Below are positions 32,480-35,686 of a DNA stretch of 35,686 nucleotides, piece after piece. A program made the position numbers and the translations under genes. This DNA is from SFHK01 sp963618055. GTDB lineage: Bacteria; Bacillota; Clostridia; Christensenellales; Aristaeellaceae. The number at the start of each line of letters is the position of its first letter. The stretch's first letter is position 1. The stretch covers positions 1-35,686 of the forward strand of contig CAVERI010000023.1 in assembly GCA_963618055.1 (NCBI GenBank). The letters are read 5' to 3'. The notes beneath the pieces are model-generated. The model did not search any database and was not told the DNA's origin. It was given only the letters and a program-made list of their open reading frames with translations.

Positions 32480-34693
32480 ATGTCGGCACACGCGCATCCC
32501 GCGTATCGGGAAGAAAAAGAACATCTCGACCGCACGCTGAAAATCGCGGACGCGGAGCTGACGCTCGCGGAAAACGAAAAGCAGTCGGCCGAGGCCGAGC
32601 TGAAATACGCCCGCGCCTTCGACCCGGACAAGCTGCCCATTCGCGAAATTCTGTTTGTGAAGGCCGTGCAGACGGAAAGGAACATGGTGCTCGCGCGCCG
32701 CAGGCCCTACTTCACCCGCATCAATTTCACCGAGCGCGGCAAGGGCGAGCAGGTATATTACATTGGAAAATACGGCGTGATGGACTCCGCCTCGCTGGAA
32801 AGCGTCGTCATCGACTGGCGCGCGCCGCTGGCGAACCTGTACTATTCCGGCCAGCTCGGTCACGTGGAGTACACCGCGCCGGACGGAGCCGTATCAGGCG
32901 AATTGACGCTCAAGCGGCAGTTCGACATTCTGGACGGCGAAATTCTCTCCATTTTTGATACCGACATCGTGTCGCAGGACGCGTATCTGCAATCGGCGCT
33001 GAACGCCATGAACGGCGAGCGCCTGAAGGAAATCGTCACCACGATTCAGGCGGAGCAGAACTACGTCATCCGCTATCCCCTGCGCCAGTCGCTGATCGTG
33101 CAGGGCGTGGCCGGTTCCGGCAAGACCACCATTGCGCTGCACCGCATTGCCTATCTGCTGTACGCGTTCCGCGACCAGCTTCGCCCGGAAAACATGCTCA
33201 TCCTCGCGCCCAACCCGCTGTTTCTGAACTATATCGCGGGCGTGCTGCCCGATCTGGGTGTGGAGCGCGTCAACCAGACCACGTTTTCGCTTTTGATGGT
33301 CAACCTTCTGGGCAAATCGCTCGGAAGGCTGGATTTATCCGACCGCACGGAGGCCGTGCTCAGCCTGCCCGCCGAGGAGCGCGAGGCGTTCGCCGCCGTT
33401 GCCCGCTTCAAGGGCTCCCTGCGGCTGAAGCGCATGCTGGCGGATTTCTTCCAGCGCTACGAAGCGAGCTTCGCGCCCGAGGATGGCATTTCGTTCGGCC
33501 CCATAAAGCTGTATAGCAAGGAGGAGCTGGATCGCTTTCTGCTTGTGGATGAAGCGCCCTTCCCGATGGCGCGGCGCATTTCAGAGCTTGAAAAGCAGCT
33601 GAAAAACCGCGTCAGCGCCGCCGCCCGCCGCCTGCAAAACTGGTTCCGCGACGAATGCGACCGCCGCGCCGCCCTGCTGCGCAAGCAGATTTCCGATCCT
33701 GCGGAGCAGAAGGCGCGCCTTGCGCGGCTGTATCAGAGTCGGGACGAGCGCATAAAGCAGATTGATGACGAAGTGAAGCCGTTCATCAAGGCCACTCTCG
33801 CGGCGCTGCCCTCCACAGAGCCGCTGGCGCTGTATCGCGCCTTCTGGGAGGACGCGCTCGCGCACGCAAAGGACGCGACCGTCAGGGCCGCCGCCGAGCG
33901 CACGCTTTCGCGCATGAACGCGAAGCGTCCGCTGGAAGCGGAGGACGTCGCGCCGATCGCCTGCCTCGCTGCGCGCCTGCTGCCGCTGAAGCGCCTTGAC
34001 ATGCGCCATGTGGTCATCGACGAGGCTCAGGATTTCAATCCCTTTGAAATCTCGCTCCTGTCCGATCTGATGCCCGCCGCCACGTTCACCATCGTGGGCG
34101 ACCTGATGCAGGGCATTCACGGCTGGCGCGGCCTGCACAGCTGGGACGAGCTGAACGGCGTTCTGAAGGGCGCCTGCGCGCGGCACGAGCTGCTTACCAG
34201 CTATCGAAGCACCGTCGAAATCATGAACACGGCGCTTACCGTCGCCCGCAGCCGCCCGGTCGCCGGGCAGACGGAGGCGCGCGCCGTCATTCGTCACGGC
34301 GAAGCGCCCGTCTTTCTGCCGTTTTCCGGCGAGGATGAGCAGGCGCGGCAAATCGCCGGGCTGATCGACGACTGGATGAAGGCCGGCATGCGCGTGATCT
34401 GCGTAATCGAGCGCCGCGCCTCCCGCGCCGGCGCGCTGGCCGCGCGGCTTCCCGCTCGGCTGAACGCGCGCGTGCTGAACACCGAGGACACGGAGTACAC
34501 CGGCGGCGTATACGTTGCCCCCGCCTCGGCCGTGAAGGGGCTGGAATTTGACGGGGTAATCTTCGCCGACGCCGGCGAAAGCGCCTACCCGGACGACGAC
34601 CTGAACGCCCGCCTGCTCTACGTCGGCCTCACGCGCCCGCTGCACCGGCTCGCGCTTCTGTATTCCGGCGCGCGGACAAAGCTTTTGAATTGA
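32480..34693 (+). CDS. helD: HelD-like UvrD/Rep superfamily ATPase
   Basis: A 737-aa protein. The N-terminus (about residues 10-60) is a charged helical hairpin (EEKEHLDRTLKIADAEL), as in HelD, where it reaches into the RNA polymerase secondary channel. Walker A is GVAGSGKT (209-216), Walker B IDEAQD with D514-E515, and GDLMQGIHGWRG matches motif III. The C-terminal superfamily-1 motifs are SAVKGLEFDGVIFADAG and LYVGLTRPLHRL. HelD proteins use ATP hydrolysis to strip stalled RNA polymerase from DNA and recycle it; in B. subtilis and mycobacteria they are linked to transcription recovery and rifamycin tolerance. The start at 32480 has GGAGG 8 bases upstream; the longer frame from 32420 would begin inside the promoter. 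It has its own promoter and is probably monocistronic. Confidence 0.9.
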   Translation: MSAHAHPAYREEKEHLDRTLKIADAELTLAENEKQSAEAELKYARAFDPDKLPIREILFVKAVQTERNMVLARRRPYFTRINFTERGKGEQVYYIGKYGVMDSASLESVVIDWRAPLANLYYSGQLGHVEYTAPDGAVSGELTLKRQFDILDGEILSIFDTDIVSQDAYLQSALNAMNGERLKEIVTTIQAEQNYVIRYPLRQSLIVQGVAGSGKTTIALHRIAYLLYAFRDQLRPENMLILAPNPLFLNYIAGVLPDLGVERVNQTTFSLLMVNLLGKSLGRLDLSDRTEAVLSLPAEEREAFAAVARFKGSLRLKRMLADFFQRYEASFAPEDGISFGPIKLYSKEELDRFLLVDEAPFPMARRISELEKQLKNRVSAAARRLQNWFRDECDRRAALLRKQISDPAEQKARLARLYQSRDERIKQIDDEVKPFIKATLAALPSTEPLALYRAFWEDALAHAKDATVRAAAERTLSRMNAKRPLEAEDVAPIACLAARLLPLKRLDMRHVVIDEAQDFNPFEISLLSDLMPAATFTIVGDLMQGIHGWRGLHSWDELNGVLKGACARHELLTSYRSTVEIMNTALTVARSRPVAGQTEARAVIRHGEAPVFLPFSGEDEQARQIAGLIDDWMKAGMRVICVIERRASRAGALAARLPARLNARVLNTEDTEYTGGVYVAPASAVKGLEFDGVIFADAGESAYPDDDLNARLLYVGLTRPLHRLALLYSGARTKLLN

Positions 34694-34724
34694 CAAATTC
34701 TTTATACCACACCCGCGAAATCTG

Positions 34725-34733
34725 TGCTATAAT
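34725..34733 (+). promoter_or_regulatory. Extended -10 element upstream of the XpaC-family gene
   Basis: TGCTATAAT, an extended -10 (TGn before an exact TATAAT), 53 bases upstream of the TTG start. No strong -35 lies at the right distance, which is acceptable for extended -10 promoters. Confidence 0.62.
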
Positions 34734-34786
34734 AGACGTGCTCGCCCAGTTTCCGAAGGGGCGCAGCGTACAGGAGGCACACCGCA

Positions 34787-35686
34787 TTGAAAGATGAAAA
34801 ACACCGCTCGCCGGGTTCAATCGGCGGAGACTGGATTGGCATTGCCATTCTTCTGATGATTCCCTATGTTCGAATCATCGGCGTGTTTATGCTGCTGAAA
34901 AAGGCGCGCCGCATGTTCGGTCTGAGCGATCGGCTGATGCGCTGGGTGTATCTGCTGGCCATCCTCGTGCTGTGCGGCTCCGTCGGCGAAATCTTCGGAA
35001 GCCTGCTTCGGTTCGTTCTGCCGGTGAGCGCTGTAGTAGCCCTCTTCCTCGCAGTCGCGTGGCTGATGAGCCAGCGCGAGGATAAATACGGCAATTACAC
35101 CGCCTGCATCGGCGACAGTGCCAGCTACAGCCTTGACGCGCTGATGAGCGAAATGGGCGTGAGCGAAAAGCGGCTGCGCCGCGACATTGCCGGCATGAAG
35201 AAAAAGGGACTGCTTTCCGCCGAGGCCTACATCGACGAGGGCCGCCGCCTGCTGATTCTGCGGCGCGAAGGCAAACCCGCGCCGGAGGCCGCCAAGCCGC
35301 GTCCCTCCGAGGCGCCCATCGACGCGGAGGCGAACGAATACCGCGAAATCATTCTGGAGATTCGCGCGCTGAACGTGGCCATCGATGACGAGGATGTTTC
35401 GCGCAAGATCGACCGCATCGAGGAAATCACCGCCAACATCTTCCATCTGGTGGAGCAAAAGCCGGAGCGCAGGGCGGACATTCAGACCTTCATGGAATAC
35501 TACCTGCCCACAACGCTGAAGCTGCTGCGCCAGTACGCGCGGCTTGAGCATCAGCCCTCCAGCGGCGAAAATATCGCGTCGTCCCGCGCGCGCATCGAAA
35601 GCATTCTGGACAAGCTCGTCGCCGGCTTCGAAAAGCAGCTCGACATGCTGTTCAAAAGCGACGCGATCGACATTACCAGCGACATC
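34787..35686 (+). CDS. xpaC: XpaC-family membrane protein (5-bromo-4-chloroindolyl phosphate hydrolysis family), 3' end cut by window
   Basis: The open frame continues for 300 codons to the window end. It starts at a TTG at 34787 (MKDEKHRSPG), with AGGAGG 9 bases upstream. Two hydrophobic segments follow (about residues 16-37 and 50-85), then a winged-helix-like part (SLDALMSEMGVSEKRLRRDIAGMKKKGLLSAEAYI in pattern). An acidic/Pro linker comes next, and a helical C-terminal region with YREIILEIRALN, IDRIEEITANIF and YYLPTTLKLL, the hallmark of the family. In many Bacillota, xpaC precedes a TelA-like toxic-anion-resistance gene, which would lie beyond the right edge. The biochemical function is not established despite the family name. 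Confidence 0.87.
   Translation, partial: MKDEKHRSPGSIGGDWIGIAILLMIPYVRIIGVFMLLKKARRMFGLSDRLMRWVYLLAILVLCGSVGEIFGSLLRFVLPVSAVVALFLAVAWLMSQREDKYGNYTACIGDSASYSLDALMSEMGVSEKRLRRDIAGMKKKGLLSAEAYIDEGRRLLILRREGKPAPEAAKPRPSEAPIDAEANEYREIILEIRALNVAIDDEDVSRKIDRIEEITANIFHLVEQKPERRADIQTFMEYYLPTTLKLLRQYARLEHQPSSGENIASSRARIESILDKLVAGFEKQLDMLFKSDAIDITSDI

Noticed and set aside
34690..34695. Exact TTGACA as a -35 box for the XpaC-family gene
   Set aside because: It is 32 bases from the TATAAT at 34728, too far for one promoter, and overlaps the helD stop codon. The extended -10 explains the promoter better.

Overview
The window looks like chromosomal DNA from a GC-rich, Gram-positive-type anaerobe of the Bacillota (Clostridia), probably an uncultured gut or rumen lineage. 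The evidence is the gene mix: LplB/YtcP-type oligosaccharide permeases, a DUF6273 protein, SH3-repeat and NlpC/P60 wall proteins, a zinc-ribbon protein with a kinase-like N-lobe, HelD and XpaC. GG(A)GG ribosome-binding sites and near-consensus TTGaca/TATAAT promoters are frequent. A 691-base run of N suggests a draft or metagenome assembly. The family-level placement is inference only. No rRNA, tRNA, insertion sequence, prophage or CRISPR array was seen.

Layout, left to right. (1) The first 55 bases hold the start of a leftward HTH (RodZ-like) gene, followed by a leftward secreted SH3-repeat protein (246-1217). (2) A rightward marR operon encodes a heterodimeric ABC multidrug exporter (1394-5362); its promoter lies in a perfect 21-bp inverted repeat that is probably the MarR operator. 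(3) A secreted zinc-ribbon/DUF6273 protein and a beta-lactamase-fold serine hydrolase follow (5464-8033). (4) A leftward block holds a YicI-type alpha-xylosidase and an HD-domain phosphohydrolase (8184-11038). (5) A second leftward heterodimeric ABC exporter pair covers 11229-15028.

(6) A rightward carbohydrate operon (15429-21812) encodes an unrecognised toroid plus beta-sandwich protein that looks lyase-like, a GH105 unsaturated glycuronyl/galacturonyl hydrolase, two CUT1 permeases and a solute-binding protein. The predicted path is uptake of an unsaturated, uronate-containing oligosaccharide and its processing in the cytoplasm. A URO-D-fold protein lies convergently downstream (21922-23040). 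(7) A giant secreted hydrolase (23413-27180) has 12 SH3-like repeats, two peptidoglycan-binding domains and a C-terminal NlpC/P60 peptidase. (8) An HAD phosphatase-thymidylate kinase fusion (27289-28572) is followed by a membrane protein (28589-32350) with a zinc ribbon, a degenerate kinase N-lobe fragment, one transmembrane helix and many PG-binding/SH3 repeats; this gene contains the assembly gap. (9) A HelD-like RNA-polymerase-associated helicase follows (32480-34693). An XpaC-family gene with a TTG start runs off the right edge (34787 onward).

The most unusual items are the HAD-TMK fusion, the kinase-derived relic joined to an extracellular wall-binding region, the uncharacterised lyase-like protein in the uronate operon, the binding protein without a lipobox, and the matched pattern of degenerate and intact ATPase sites in both ABC heterodimers.
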